This document shows positions 8,404 to 16,977 of a stretch of DNA of 64,000 nt, in pieces. The DNA lies in contig NZ_VAHM01000003.1 in assembly GCF_005796185.1 (NCBI RefSeq), forward strand, positions 238,995 through 302,994. The letters are read 5' to 3'. A program made the position numbers and the translations under genes. Every line of letters begins with the position of its first letter. The first letter of the stretch is position 1. The notes beneath the pieces are model-generated. The model did no database searches, had not been told where the DNA came from, and saw only the letters and a list, made by a program, of their open reading frames with translations. The stretch comes from Pseudarthrobacter sp. NamB4 (GTDB lineage Bacteria; Actinomycetota; Actinomycetes; Actinomycetales; Micrococcaceae).

Positions 8404-9753
8404 ATGGACAGGACTCTTAGGCGCCGGAGGTTCCTACAGGGCGCTGCCGCTCTAATTGTGGGCGGCTGGGCGGTCCAAGGCGTCACCGGGTGTGTCAGGA
8501 GCACTGTGAAATATGTGAGTGCCGAGGGTTCGGACAGCAACCCGGGCACCCAGGCTGCACCGTGGGAGACCCTGGTGAAGGTGCGGTCCGCCATGGACAG
8601 CGGCGAGCTTCAGCGCGGCAGCCAGGTGCTTTTCCGCCGGGGCGACACGTTCTACGGCTATCTCCACGAGCCCACCCTGCAGGGTTTGTCCGGCGCCCTG
8701 GTGCTGGGTGCGTACGGAAGCGGAGACCGGCCGGTCATCAGTGGCTACAAAATCAGCAAAGCATCCTGGATTCGGCACACTGCCGGGGTGTGGAAGCTGG
8801 ATATCACCGCAGGCTCGGGCGCTTACACCGGCAACACCATGGGCGCGTCCACCAACGTGGGCTTCCTCAAGGTTTCAGACACCATAAGGGGCTGGAAGAG
8901 GTTCAGCCTGTCGGAGCTTGAGAACCCCTGGGATTTTTACAGTGACGAAACCTATGTGTACGTGAAGCGCAACGGCAACCCGGGCGCAAACGTACATATC
9001 TCCGTCCAGCAGGATGGTTTGCGTCCTGCACCTGACAGCCACATCACGGGCCTTCGGATCGAGGGACACGGCGGGCACGGAATCAATGTCGGAAGCAGCC
9101 AGCGGGTAAGTATCCGGGATAACCACGTCACCGCGATCGGCGGCTCGGCGCTCTCCGGCACCACCCGGTATGGCAACGGTATCGAATGCTGGATCGGTGC
9201 GGCGGAGGTGGACATCCGGGAGAACACCATCCGTGAAACCTATGATGTCGCCTTCACCATGCAGGGTGAAGCTTCCGGCAGCAGCGTCTCGTGGGAAGAC
9301 ATCCGGTTCCGTAACAACCGGGTGGAAAACTGCAACCAGAGCTTCGAGATGTGGTCCAAGGGCACTCCGTCGCCAGTCAACGGACACATCCGCTGCTCGT
9401 TTACTGACAACATCTGTGTTGACGCGGGCTATTCATGGGCGGCAACCATCCGGCCGGACAGGAACGGCAAGGGCACCCACCTGCTGACTTACAGCATGGA
9501 GCTCCCCTGCGATGTGGAGATTACCCGCAACCAGTTCCTCGGTGCGCGGGACCACTACACGCGCAACGGCGACGACGGGCTGGTTCCCCCGGGTCTGGAC
9601 ATGCACCACAACATCATCAAGCTGGCTGCGGGGAAGAAGATCGCCTACCTGCATCCAGAAACTATTGAACAGGCAGCACGGTGGACGGCAAGGACCGGCA
9701 AGGAAAAGGGCAGCGTGGCACAGCGCCTGCCGGCCACAGCAACCAAAGAGTGA
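8404..9753 (+). CDS. Tat-exported right-handed beta-helix lipoprotein
   Basis: A 449-residue predicted surface protein. The N-terminus 'RTLRRRRFLQGAAAL' resembles a twin-arginine signal and ends in a lipobox-like 'VTGC' (Cys at 30), so it is probably a Tat-exported lipoprotein. The mature start 'YVSAEGSDSNPGT' is the standard opening of pectate-lyase-like parallel beta-helix proteins, and residues about 205-395 show repeated 'N-x-V/I' turns ('IRDNHVTAIGG', 'IRENTIRE', 'FRNNRVENCN', 'FTDNICVDAG'). These folds bind or cut polysaccharides. No catalytic residues can be assigned. Its position beside levansucrase suggests a role in exopolysaccharide, which is inference. Confidence 0.8.
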   Translation: MDRTLRRRRFLQGAAALIVGGWAVQGVTGCVRSTVKYVSAEGSDSNPGTQAAPWETLVKVRSAMDSGELQRGSQVLFRRGDTFYGYLHEPTLQGLSGALVLGAYGSGDRPVISGYKISKASWIRHTAGVWKLDITAGSGAYTGNTMGASTNVGFLKVSDTIRGWKRFSLSELENPWDFYSDETYVYVKRNGNPGANVHISVQQDGLRPAPDSHITGLRIEGHGGHGINVGSSQRVSIRDNHVTAIGGSALSGTTRYGNGIECWIGAAEVDIRENTIRETYDVAFTMQGEASGSSVSWEDIRFRNNRVENCNQSFEMWSKGTPSPVNGHIRCSFTDNICVDAGYSWAATIRPDRNGKGTHLLTYSMELPCDVEITRNQFLGARDHYTRNGDDGLVPPGLDMHHNIIKLAAGKKIAYLHPETIEQAARWTARTGKEKGSVAQRLPATATKE

Positions 9754-9785
9754 TTTGGGCGGCGCCGGAAATATTAAAACGAAGA

Positions 9786-9825
9786 AACCCCGCAATTCCC
9801 GAATAATTACGGGACTTGCGGGGTT
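9786..9825 (-). terminator. Rho-independent terminator of the tRNA operon
   Basis: A perfect 10-bp outer stem AACCCCGCAA/TTGCGGGGTT plus an inner CCCG/CGGG surrounds an AT-rich loop. On the minus strand it is followed by TTCGTTTTAATATTT, so it ends the tRNA transcript just after tRNA-Phe. It lies 30 bp beyond the end of the beta-helix gene and may also stop transcription from that side. Confidence 0.85.
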
Positions 9826-9830
9826 CCAGC

Positions 9831-9906
9831 TGGTGGCTCCGACCGGCGTCGATCCGGTGACCTTTCGATTTTCAGTCGAACGCTCTACCAACTGAGCTAC
9901 AGAGCC
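9831..9906 (-). tRNA. tRNA-Phe(GAA)
   Basis: A 76-nt cloverleaf with acceptor GGCTCTG/CGGAGCC, D-loop 'AGTTGGTA', anticodon loop CTGAAAA (anticodon GAA) and T-arm ACCGG/CCGGT. Unusually among the three tRNAs here, the 3' CCA is encoded in the DNA. It is the last tRNA of the operon, just before the terminator. The T-loop reads ATCGACG where TTCGANN is usual. Confidence 0.95.
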
Positions 9907-9954
9907 TAGGTGACTAGTCACCATGAGAGCCGGAATGTCTTCCAGCAATCAGAG

Positions 9955-10028
9955 CGACCCTGACGGGACTTGAACCCGCGACCTCCGCCGTGACAGGGCG
10001 GCGCGCTAACCAACTGCGCTACAGGGCC
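9955..10028 (-). tRNA. tRNA-Asp(GTC)
   Basis: A 74-nt cloverleaf with acceptor GGCCCTG/CAGGGTC (one G-T pair), anticodon stem CCGCC/GGCGG and loop CTGTCAC giving anticodon GTC; the T-arm reads CGGGTTCAAGTCCCG. The CCA end is not encoded. It is the middle gene of the Glu-Asp-Phe tRNA operon. Confidence 0.95.
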
Positions 10029-10119
10029 TTGCGTTTCTTGCGTCAGCAGTATCTCTACCGCTTTTTTCAAGGCTTCCAGCCTACCAGACTTTTTTAGCCT
10101 GTTTGACCAGTTCCTTGCG

Positions 10120-10192
10120 TACCCCCAACGGGATTCGAACCCGTGCCGCCGCCGTGAAAGGGCGGTGTCCTAGGCCGCTAGACGATGGGGGC
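10120..10192 (-). tRNA. tRNA-Glu(TTC)
   Basis: A 73-nt cloverleaf starting GCCCCCATCGTCTAGCGG, with anticodon stem CCGCC/GGCGG, loop CTTTCAC (anticodon TTC) and T-arm CGGGTTCGAATCCCG. The CCA end is not encoded. It is the first tRNA of the operon, about 80 nt downstream of the predicted promoter. Confidence 0.95.
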
Positions 10193-10276
10193 CAGAACCC
10201 GTTCGGAACAAAATAAAAGGCGTAAAGCGGGGCTTTCCGTCTTTGTCCTTTGCGTTTCTCCGAACTGGACTCTAAA

Positions 10277-10305
10277 ACTATAGGGCCTAGTCCGGAATTA
10301 TCCAA
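10277..10305 (-). promoter_or_regulatory. Sigma-A type promoter of the tRNA operon
   Basis: On the minus strand TTGGAT (10305-10300) and TATAGT (10282-10277) are separated by exactly 17 bp, a near-consensus housekeeping promoter. The start of transcription would be near 10270, some 78 nt before tRNA-Glu. Confidence 0.75.
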
Positions 10306-10356
10306 AATCGGCCAAAACACCGCCCCTGAGTGCGCAGGACAGGTGAAGATGGACAG

Positions 10357-11403
10357 ATGGATGCCGTAGCAGCCCTCAACGAGATTGCCTTCTGGCTGGA
10401 GCGCGGACGCGCTGCCACCTTCAAAGTCCAGGCCTTCCGCAAAGCAGCCGCCGCCATCAGCCCGCTTCCTGCGGAGGAAGTGGCTGCGCGTGCCCGGAAC
10501 GGGCGCCTGAAGTCAATGAAAGGCATCGGTGACCGGACCTACCAGGTGATCCGCCAGGCCGTGGATGACCAGGTCCCGGAGTACCTGGCGGACCTCCGGG
10601 AGAAAGGCGCCAAGCCGCTCGCTTCCGGCGGCTCCATCATCCGGGATGCGCTACGGGGAGACCTGCACAGCCACAGTGAATGGTCCGACGGCGGATCCCC
10701 CATCGAGCTGATGGTGGCTGCCGCGGGGGTTCTAGGCAGGGAGTACCTCGCGCTTACGGACCACTCCCCCAACCTCACCATCGCCAACGGGCTTTCAGCC
10801 GAACGCCTGCTGCAGCAGCTGGACGTGGTGGACGAAATCAACAACGGCAGCCAATCCGGCTCCGACGGCCAGCCAGGAACCGGGGTGCGGCTGCTGACCG
10901 GCATCGAAGTGGACATCCTGGAGTCCGGGGAGCTGGACCAGGACCCTGAGCTGCTGGACCGCCTGGACATCGTGGTGTCCAGCGTCCATTCGAAGCTCCG
11001 GGCCGACCGGAAGACCATGACCCGGCGCATGCTCGGCGGAATCCAGGACCCGCACACCAACGTCCTGGGTCACTGCACAGGCCGGCTGGTGGAGGGCTCC
11101 CGGGGGACGCGTCCGCCGTCGGAGTTCGATGCCAAGGAAGTCTTCGCCGCCTGCGCGGAAAACAATGTGGCAGTGGAGATCAATTCCCGGCCTGAGCGCC
11201 AGGATCCGCCGGACGCGCTGATCCAACTGGCGCTGGACGCAGGGTGCCTGTTTTCCATCGACAGTGACGCCCACGCTCCGGGGCAGCTGGATTTCCTGCA
11301 GTACGGCGCCGAACGCGCGGAGCGGAACGGCGTCCCGGCAGACCGGATCATCACCACCTGGCCCGTGGGGCGTCTCCTTGAGTGGGCTGGGCCGGGCAAC
11401 TAG
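10357..11403 (+). CDS. PHP-domain metal-dependent phosphoesterase with N-terminal helix-hairpin-helix
   Basis: A 348-residue protein with the layout of a DNA polymerase X C-terminus without the polymerase: an N-terminal helical/HhH region (about 1-75; 'ARNGRLKSMKGIGDRTYQVI') followed by a PHP domain. The PHP metal motifs are visible: 'GDLHSHSEWSDG' (about 97-108), 'LALTDHSPN', 'TGIEVDIL', 'VVSSVHSK', 'LGHCTGR' and 'FSIDSDAHAP'. It is likely a phosphoesterase acting on nucleic acid or small phosphates; the substrate is unknown. The ATG at 10357 is preferred because a GTG at 10330 has no ribosome site. The tRNA promoter region lies just upstream on the other strand. Confidence 0.8.
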   Translation: MDAVAALNEIAFWLERGRAATFKVQAFRKAAAAISPLPAEEVAARARNGRLKSMKGIGDRTYQVIRQAVDDQVPEYLADLREKGAKPLASGGSIIRDALRGDLHSHSEWSDGGSPIELMVAAAGVLGREYLALTDHSPNLTIANGLSAERLLQQLDVVDEINNGSQSGSDGQPGTGVRLLTGIEVDILESGELDQDPELLDRLDIVVSSVHSKLRADRKTMTRRMLGGIQDPHTNVLGHCTGRLVEGSRGTRPPSEFDAKEVFAACAENNVAVEINSRPERQDPPDALIQLALDAGCLFSIDSDAHAPGQLDFLQYGAERAERNGVPADRIITTWPVGRLLEWAGPGN

Positions 11404-11523
11404 CCCTACTTGGCTTGGACGAGGGGCTTGCCCCCGGCACGGTCGATGTCTTTGGCAGGATGTTGGCCAGAGATGGCTGATTTCCGCCAGTCCGCTGCAC
11501 GATCCTCCGGTTAGATTGGCTTC

Positions 11524-12507
11524 ATGCCTTCACCCAGTCCCGCCAACAGCACCGCCCCCGTACGTCCCGAAACGGTTGCCAGCCCGGTCAAGGCACTGGG
11601 GGTTGCGGCCATGGTGGTCACCGTGGTGCTCTGGGCGTCGGCCTTCGTGGGAATCCGGGCCATCGGCCCGCACTTCTCCCCGGGCTCCTTGACCCTTGGC
11701 AGGCTGGCGATTGCCGCCGTCGTGCTGTCCCTGCTGGTCCTGCCCCAGCTCCTGAAGAGCCGGCTCCTCCCGAAGGGCAGGCAGTGGTGGCCGATCATCG
11801 CCTACGGCGTGATGTGGTTCGGCGGGTACAACGTGGCGCTGAACGCCGCCGAGCACGTGCTGGACGCGGGCACCAGCGCCCTGCTCATCAACGTGAATCC
11901 AATCCTGGTGGCCATCATGGCGGGCTTTTTCCTCAAGGAGGGCTTCCCGCGGTGGCTCATCATCGGGAGCCTTGTTGCCTTCGCCGGGGTGGCGCTGATC
12001 GCCTTCGGTTCCAGCCAGGCGTCCCCCTCAGGGGAACGTCCGACAGCCGATGTGGCGGGCGTGCTGCTATGCCTCCTTGCCGCCGTGCTCGCCGCCGTCA
12101 GCGTCATTATCCAGAAGCCGGTGCTGCGGAAATTCCCTGCCGCCCAGGCCACTTGGTTCGGGATCATGGTGGGGGCCCTGTGCTGCCTGCCGTTCACCGG
12201 CCAACTGGTCGCAGAAGTGCAGGCCGCGCCGCCGGCGGCTGGCTGGGGGCTTGTTTACCTGGGGATCTTTCCCACGGCGATTGCCTTCACCACGTGGGCC
12301 TACGCCCTCTCGTTGGTGGACGCCGGGAAACTGGCCGCCACCACGTACCTGGTGCCCGGAACCACCATCCTGATTTCCTGGCTCCTGCTGGGCGAAATTC
12401 CCACGGCACTGGGCCTGGTGGGCGGGCTGGTCTGCCTGGTGGGCGTGGCGCTGACCCGGCGCAGGAGCCGGCAGGATCCGGGAACGGGACCGGCCGCTTC
12501 CAGCTAA
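11524..12507 (+). CDS. EamA/DMT-family transporter
   Basis: A 327-residue membrane protein of the drug/metabolite transporter superfamily, with about ten transmembrane helices in two EamA repeats (roughly 25-165 and 180-310). Typical phrases are 'LWASAFVGIRAIGPHFSPG' in the first repeat and 'LVPGTTILISWLLLGEIPT' in the second. It probably exports a small metabolite or amino acid; the substrate cannot be inferred. A TTAGAT box ends 7 bp before the start codon, which leaves room for almost no leader, but no matching -35 is seen. The next gene follows after 9 bp and may be co-transcribed. Confidence 0.88.
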   Translation: MPSPSPANSTAPVRPETVASPVKALGVAAMVVTVVLWASAFVGIRAIGPHFSPGSLTLGRLAIAAVVLSLLVLPQLLKSRLLPKGRQWWPIIAYGVMWFGGYNVALNAAEHVLDAGTSALLINVNPILVAIMAGFFLKEGFPRWLIIGSLVAFAGVALIAFGSSQASPSGERPTADVAGVLLCLLAAVLAAVSVIIQKPVLRKFPAAQATWFGIMVGALCCLPFTGQLVAEVQAAPPAAGWGLVYLGIFPTAIAFTTWAYALSLVDAGKLAATTYLVPGTTILISWLLLGEIPTALGLVGGLVCLVGVALTRRRSRQDPGTGPAASS

Positions 12508-12516
12508 AGTCGGAGT

Positions 12517-12945
12517 ATGCCAGCCAGCCTGCCGCCGGGTCTGCCCATCATTCCCGAGGGTTCCCGCGAGCCCCTGCACTTCACCATGTCAGCCGACGAG
12601 TTCGAGTCCGCTGTCCAGGACGCACTGGACAGTATCCCGGAAAAGCTGGCACGTGCCATGGACAACGTGGCGGTGTTCATCGAGGACGACTATGTGCCGC
12701 GGCCCGGGGAGGACCCGGACACCGTACTGCTGGGGCTTTACGAGGGCGTGCCGCTGACAGAACGCGACTCCTGGTGGGACGCGGGTTCCCTGCCTGACAG
12801 GATCACCATCTTCCGTGAACCCATCCTGGAAATCTGCGCCTCGCGGGAGGACGTCATCCACGAAGTCGCGGTGACAGTGGTGCACGAAATCGCCCACCAT
12901 TTCGGAATAGACGACCACCGGCTGCACGAGCTTGGCTGGGGCTAG
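12517..12945 (+). CDS. Minimal zincin metallopeptidase-like protein
   Basis: A 142-residue protein of the small 'possible zinc metallopeptidase' family (DUF1025 type). The zinc motif is complete: 'VVHEIAHHFGIDDHRL', giving HEIAHHFGIDD with the third ligand. Upstream the family phrase 'AVFIEDDYVPRPGEDPDTVLLGLYEG' spans about 50-72 (shown here in parts). It is cytoplasmic, with no signal peptide. Substrate and role are unknown in the family. It starts 9 bp after the EamA gene, with a GGAG almost touching the ATG. Confidence 0.85.
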   Translation: MPASLPPGLPIIPEGSREPLHFTMSADEFESAVQDALDSIPEKLARAMDNVAVFIEDDYVPRPGEDPDTVLLGLYEGVPLTERDSWWDAGSLPDRITIFREPILEICASREDVIHEVAVTVVHEIAHHFGIDDHRLHELGWG

Positions 12946-12955
12946 CCTTGTAGGC

Positions 12956-13876
12956 ATGGGACACAACCACGGCCACACGCATGGCATCACGGCAACCGGC
13001 CGGCACCGAAAGCGGCTGGTGGCTGTGCTGGTGATCACCCTCACCGTGGTCCTGGTGCAGGTTCTGGGCGCCGTCCTTTCAGGATCACTCTCCCTGCTTG
13101 CCGATGCAGGCCATATGCTCTCGGATGCGGCAGGCGTGACCATCGCCCTGCTGGCCTCGTGGATAGCAGGGCGTCCTGCCAGCGACCAGAGGACGTACGG
13201 CTACCAGCGTGCCGAGGTGCTCGCTGCGATGGCCAACGCCTTGATCCTGGTGGTGATTTCGGTGGTCATCTTCAGTGAGGCGCTCCGGCGGATCGGGGCT
13301 GCGCCGGAAGTCGAAACCGACATCATGCTGTTCGCCGCCATCCTCGGCGCCGCCGCCAACGTGGTTTCCCTGGTGATCCTGCACAGGGCGCACCGGGAAA
13401 GCCTCAATGTGCGGGGCGCCTACCTGGAAGTGCTGGGCGACCTCCTGGGTTCCTTCGCGGTCATCGCAGCGGCAGTGGTAATCATGGTGACCGGCTTCAA
13501 CGCTGCTGACACCATCGCCTCCGTCCTGATCGCCCTGCTGATCCTCCCCCGGGCCTGGACACTGTTGCGCGATGTGGTGGATGTCCTGCTGGAGGCCAGC
13601 CCCAAGGGTGTGGAAGTACAGATGATTCGTGAGCACATCCTGTCCGTCGAGGGCGTGACAGACGTGCACGATATCCACATTTGGACGATCACCTCCGGCG
13701 TTCCGGTCTTTTCGGCACACGTGGTAGTGGAAGACGGGGTGCTCAACGCGCGTGGAGCAGACCAGCTGCTGGACAAGCTGATCACCTGCCTGGGCTCACA
13801 CTTCGATACCGACCACTGCACCTTCCAGCTGGAGCCTGCCAGCCACTCCGATCACGAGGCGCACCAGCACGCCTGA
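12956..13876 (+). CDS. Cation diffusion facilitator (zinc/cadmium exporter, CzcD/ZitB type)
   Basis: A 306-residue CDF transporter that exports Zn2+ or related ions in exchange for protons. The His-rich N-terminus 'MGHNHGHTHG' marks the ATG at 12956. Six transmembrane helices follow, with the first metal site in 'LLADAGHMLSDAAG' (HxxxD) and the second in the helix 'GAYLEVLGDLLGS'. A cytoplasmic C-terminal domain (about 215-295) and a His-containing tail 'HSDHEAHQHA' complete it. It lies 10 bp beyond the metallopeptidase stop. One of three CDF-like transporters in the window. Confidence 0.92.
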   Translation: MGHNHGHTHGITATGRHRKRLVAVLVITLTVVLVQVLGAVLSGSLSLLADAGHMLSDAAGVTIALLASWIAGRPASDQRTYGYQRAEVLAAMANALILVVISVVIFSEALRRIGAAPEVETDIMLFAAILGAAANVVSLVILHRAHRESLNVRGAYLEVLGDLLGSFAVIAAAVVIMVTGFNAADTIASVLIALLILPRAWTLLRDVVDVLLEASPKGVEVQMIREHILSVEGVTDVHDIHIWTITSGVPVFSAHVVVEDGVLNARGADQLLDKLITCLGSHFDTDHCTFQLEPASHSDHEAHQHA

Positions 13877-13905
13877 CCGGACCTCGCTCCTTTAGGCGAT
13901 CGCCG

Positions 13906-14787
13906 TCAGCTCAGGATGTCCTTGGTGACAAAGCGGCCGTAGGCGAGCGCGCCGAACACTGCCACATACCCCGCCTGGAGCAGGGCGTTGCCGGTGAACG
14001 AGTCCCACAGCAGGGGCTGCCGGAGCAGGTCCCCGAAGCCCAGCCAGTAGTGACTGAAAAGCCACGGGTGCAGCCACTCCAACTGCGGCAGCTGGTCCAG
14101 CACCTGGGACACCACGGACACCACAACCGTGGCTGCCATGGCACCTACCGGAACCACCGTCAGGGTGGACAGGAACAGCCCGACTGCTGAGAGCCCGGCC
14201 AGGGAGACGGCAAGGTACGCCGCGATCAGAAGGATGCGCAACGCGGCCTGGGGCGGCTCGATCACGTCCCCGGACAACAGGGTCACCGGGCCCACCGGGA
14301 AGAGTGCCGCCCCGATGGCGGCACCGGCCAGGCCAACCGTGAGCGGTGCGGCCAGACAGAAGGCCAGCGCCCCCGCGTACTTGACCAGGAGCAGCCGCAC
14401 CCGGCCGGCCGGTGCGACCAGCAGGTACCGCAGCGTCCCCAGGTTGGCTTCGCCCGCGATCGTGTCCCCCGCCACCACACCCACGGTCAACGGCAGGAAC
14501 AACGGAACGGACACCAGCATGGCGGTGAACGCAACGAACAGCCCGTTCTGGGAAATGCGGTCAAGAAAGGCCGGGCCGCGCCCGGCAGGAACAGCGGACG
14601 ACAGGCGGACGGCCACCGCGATCAGCACCGGAATGGCGGCAAGCGCCAGCAGCAGGGCCCAGGTCCGGCGGCGGCCGAACAGGACCCGGAGTTCTGACCA
14701 CAAAAGGGAAAGCCCCAATCCCCGCGGCGCCGCCGCATCCGTTGCGCCTGCTGTTCCCAAAGTCTCCGGCCGTAGGCTACTGGACAA
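13906..14787 (-). CDS. ABC transporter permease (ABC-2 type)
   Basis: A 293-residue permease with six hydrophobic segments (about 42-60, 88-112, 130-155, 170-190, 203-232, 262-280) and the arrangement of an ABC-2 type permease. It works with the ATPase whose gene overlaps its start by 11 bp. The phrase 'GDTIAGEANLGTLRYLLVAP' is typical of this permease family. Substrate unknown; the upstream LolA-like protein suggests lipid or lipoprotein handling. No terminator is seen in the 29 bp separating it from the convergent zinc exporter gene. Confidence 0.88.
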   Translation of the reverse strand: MSSSLRPETLGTAGATDAAAPRGLGLSLLWSELRVLFGRRRTWALLLALAAIPVLIAVAVRLSSAVPAGRGPAFLDRISQNGLFVAFTAMLVSVPLFLPLTVGVVAGDTIAGEANLGTLRYLLVAPAGRVRLLLVKYAGALAFCLAAPLTVGLAGAAIGAALFPVGPVTLLSGDVIEPPQAALRILLIAAYLAVSLAGLSAVGLFLSTLTVVPVGAMAATVVVSVVSQVLDQLPQLEWLHPWLFSHYWLGFGDLLRQPLLWDSFTGNALLQAGYVAVFGALAYGRFVTKDILS

Positions 14788-15775
14788 CGTCGAACCCCTC
14801 CCCGGTCAAAGCCACGAACCTGTCCTCCAGGCTCTCCCGTTCCACCGCGAATCCGCGGACCCGCACGCCGCCAGCCACGAGGTGCGCCACAATATCCTCG
14901 GGGGCGGGACGTCCCATATCTGCGCCCAGGCCGGCGAGCGCCGCCGTCACCACCTGGCCGTCCGGCTGCGCCGGTGCGGGTTCAGGTGCCAGCCCAAGGC
15001 GCGCCAGGGCGGAAGTTGCGGGCCCAGCGTCAGGCGTGACCACGCGGATGCGGGCGCTTCCGGACCGCCTGAGGTCGGGCAGCGGGCCCTGGGCCACAAG
15101 CCGGCCGGCGCTCATCACGGCCGCGTGGGTACAGATCTGTTCGACCTCGGCCAGCAGGTGGCTGGAAACAAAAACGGTGGTTCCGTCCGCCGCCAGGGAC
15201 CTGACCAGGTTACGCACCTCCCTGGTGCCCTGGGGGTCCAGCCCATTGGTCGGCTCATCGAGCACCAGCAGCTCCCGCGGGGAAAGCAGCGCGTTGGCGA
15301 TCCCCAACCGCTGCTTCATGCCCAGGGAATACGCGTGGACCCGTTTGCCGGCGGCATGGCTGAGGCCAACGCGTTCCAGCGCATGGTCCACCCGTGCTTT
15401 CCGGGTGCCTGGGGCGGCGTGCCGGGTGGCGGCGTCAAGGCGGTGGAGGTTCGCCGACCCGGAGAGGAATGGATAGAAAGCGGGCCCCTCCACCAGCGCC
15501 CCGACCCGCGGGAGGACTTCCCGGAACTGGCTGGGCATCTCCATCCCCAGTAGTTCGATGGTCCCGGCCGAGGCCGCCGCGAGCCCCAGCAGCATCCTGA
15601 TGGTGGTGGTTTTTCCTGAGCCGTTGGGTCCCAGGAAGCCAAAGACGGCGCCTTGGGGTACCGCCAGATCGAGGGCATTCACCGCCACCTGATGCCCGAA
15701 GCGCTTGGTCAGCCCCTTCGTCTCGATGGTCAGGCCGTACGTCCGGGATCCGGGGCCTCCCGCGGCTGCTGTCAC
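14777..15775 (-). CDS. ABC transporter ATP-binding protein
   Basis: A 332-residue ATPase. Start GTG at 15775 overlaps the stop of the LolA-like gene (GTGA), and the open frame further upstream lies inside that gene. Walker A 'GPNGSGKTTT' (about 53), signature 'YSLGMKQRLGIANAL' (about 148), Walker B 'LLVLDEPTNGLDP' (about 170) and H-loop 'FVSSHLLAEVEQ' are all present. A C-terminal domain of about 100 residues follows, as in DrrA/CcmA-like exporters. It energises the permease encoded by the overlapping downstream gene. Confidence 0.92.
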   Translation of the reverse strand: MTAAAGGPGSRTYGLTIETKGLTKRFGHQVAVNALDLAVPQGAVFGFLGPNGSGKTTTIRMLLGLAAASAGTIELLGMEMPSQFREVLPRVGALVEGPAFYPFLSGSANLHRLDAATRHAAPGTRKARVDHALERVGLSHAAGKRVHAYSLGMKQRLGIANALLSPRELLVLDEPTNGLDPQGTREVRNLVRSLAADGTTVFVSSHLLAEVEQICTHAAVMSAGRLVAQGPLPDLRRSGSARIRVVTPDAGPATSALARLGLAPEPAPAQPDGQVVTAALAGLGADMGRPAPEDIVAHLVAGGVRVRGFAVERESLEDRFVALTGEGFDVVQ

Positions 15776-16977
15776 GGAGCCGCGGATGCTGCCTGCAGCC
15801 TCTCCACCGGCACCATGCCCGCGAAGACCCGGCCGTCGTCGGTGAGCAGGACGTTGAACAGGGCGGTGGACAACACGCGCCCGCCGGGAACGGCGACGGC
15901 GGCCTGCGCCAGCAGCGGATTGCCGGCCAGCAGGGCATTCAGGCGCGAGGCGGCCCCTGCCTCCGCCGGGACTGCCACCACTGTCTCCCACCCCGAGCCT
16001 GTTGTGTATTGCCCGGCTTTCTGCTCAAGGGCGGCCGCCAGGTCCTCGGGGGTTGCGTGCGAATCCGGAGTTCCCGGGCTGAGCGATTGCCGATTAGGGT
16101 GGCCGGGCTGCAGTTCCTCCACCGTGCTGCCCGGCGGCGGGACGAAGTTGAACAGTGCCACGTCCGGCTGGTCCAGCGACAGGCTGATGAATCCGGCACT
16201 GAAAGCAGGCTGGGATGCGCCGCGGGCCGTCACCTGGACGGAGAGAGGCATCCCGGTGGCTGCGTCGACGGCGATGGCCACCTTGCCCACGAGGGTGCCG
16301 TTGGTGCGCGGCTCAAGCAGCAGGTTGTAGGCGGCGCGCCCGGCGGCCTGCACGTCGGGGCCAACGGAGATGGCAGTGGAGCTGTCCGCTGCCGCCAGGA
16401 ACCTTTCGGCAAGTTCCTGCGGGGTGCGCGGGGCGGCTGGGGTCCCGGGGTGGGCCAGGGGGAGGTCGCTCGCGTCGCCGGCCAGGGTCAGGTGGGCGGT
16501 GGAGTTATCCTTTGAGGAGTAGAACCAGACTTCGTTGCCGCTGCGGATTACGTTCCTCTCGGCGAGCCGGTCCACCACCTGGATCCGTGCCTTGGTTTTT
16601 CCGTCCATGAACACCCGGGCAGTGTGCTCGCCGGTGAGGACCTCAATGGCGGACGCGATGCCGTCGGCTGATGCAGGGCCTGCGGTGGGACCTGTTGCCG
16701 GCAGCTCCGGCAGTCCCAGTTCCGAGGACTGTTCGATCGTGCCGGAAAAAGTATGGGTCTTGTGTCCGGCTGCCAGGGCTATGACGTCAGCGGGAGTCTT
16801 GGTTGGCAGGGGATCACCCGCCCGGGCCGGGATGGTGCCGGCCAGAAACCCGGCTGCGATGACTGCAGGCACGGTCACCGCCGGAACCCAGCGCAGCCAC
16901 GCCCGGTTCCGCGCACGATCGGCACCGCTGCCCTCCGGCCCTTGCTGCCTTGGCCGGCCGTTCATAATCCGGTTCAT
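15772..16977 (-). CDS. LolA-like secreted protein (DUF2092/sigma-E regulator type)
   Basis: A 401-residue exported protein. After a basic stretch a single hydrophobic helix ('WVPAVTVPAVIAAGFLAGTI', about 32-51) acts as a signal or anchor. The mature part has the pattern of actinobacterial LolA-like proteins: 'TFSGTIEQSSELGLP', 'VWFYSSKDNSTAHL', 'RTNGTLVGKVAIAVDAATG' and 'PPPGSTVEEL'. Such proteins bind lipid or lipoprotein in related folds. Translationally coupled (GTGA) to an ABC ATPase and permease. ATG at 16977 is chosen; an in-frame ATG at 17037 with GGGCAGG upstream is an alternative. Confidence 0.75.
   Translation of the reverse strand: MNRIMNGRPRQQGPEGSGADRARNRAWLRWVPAVTVPAVIAAGFLAGTIPARAGDPLPTKTPADVIALAAGHKTHTFSGTIEQSSELGLPELPATGPTAGPASADGIASAIEVLTGEHTARVFMDGKTKARIQVVDRLAERNVIRSGNEVWFYSSKDNSTAHLTLAGDASDLPLAHPGTPAAPRTPQELAERFLAAADSSTAISVGPDVQAAGRAAYNLLLEPRTNGTLVGKVAIAVDAATGMPLSVQVTARGASQPAFSAGFISLSLDQPDVALFNFVPPPGSTVEELQPGHPNRQSLSPGTPDSHATPEDLAAALEQKAGQYTTGSGWETVVAVPAEAGAASRLNALLAGNPLLAQAAVAVPGGRVLSTALFNVLLTDDGRVFAGMVPVERLQAASAAP

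Noticed and set aside
14777..15991. Longer ABC ATPase with a 72-residue Arg/Gly-rich start
   Set aside because: The extension lies inside the LolA-like gene in another frame; the GTG at 15775 overlaps that gene's stop as coupled genes do.
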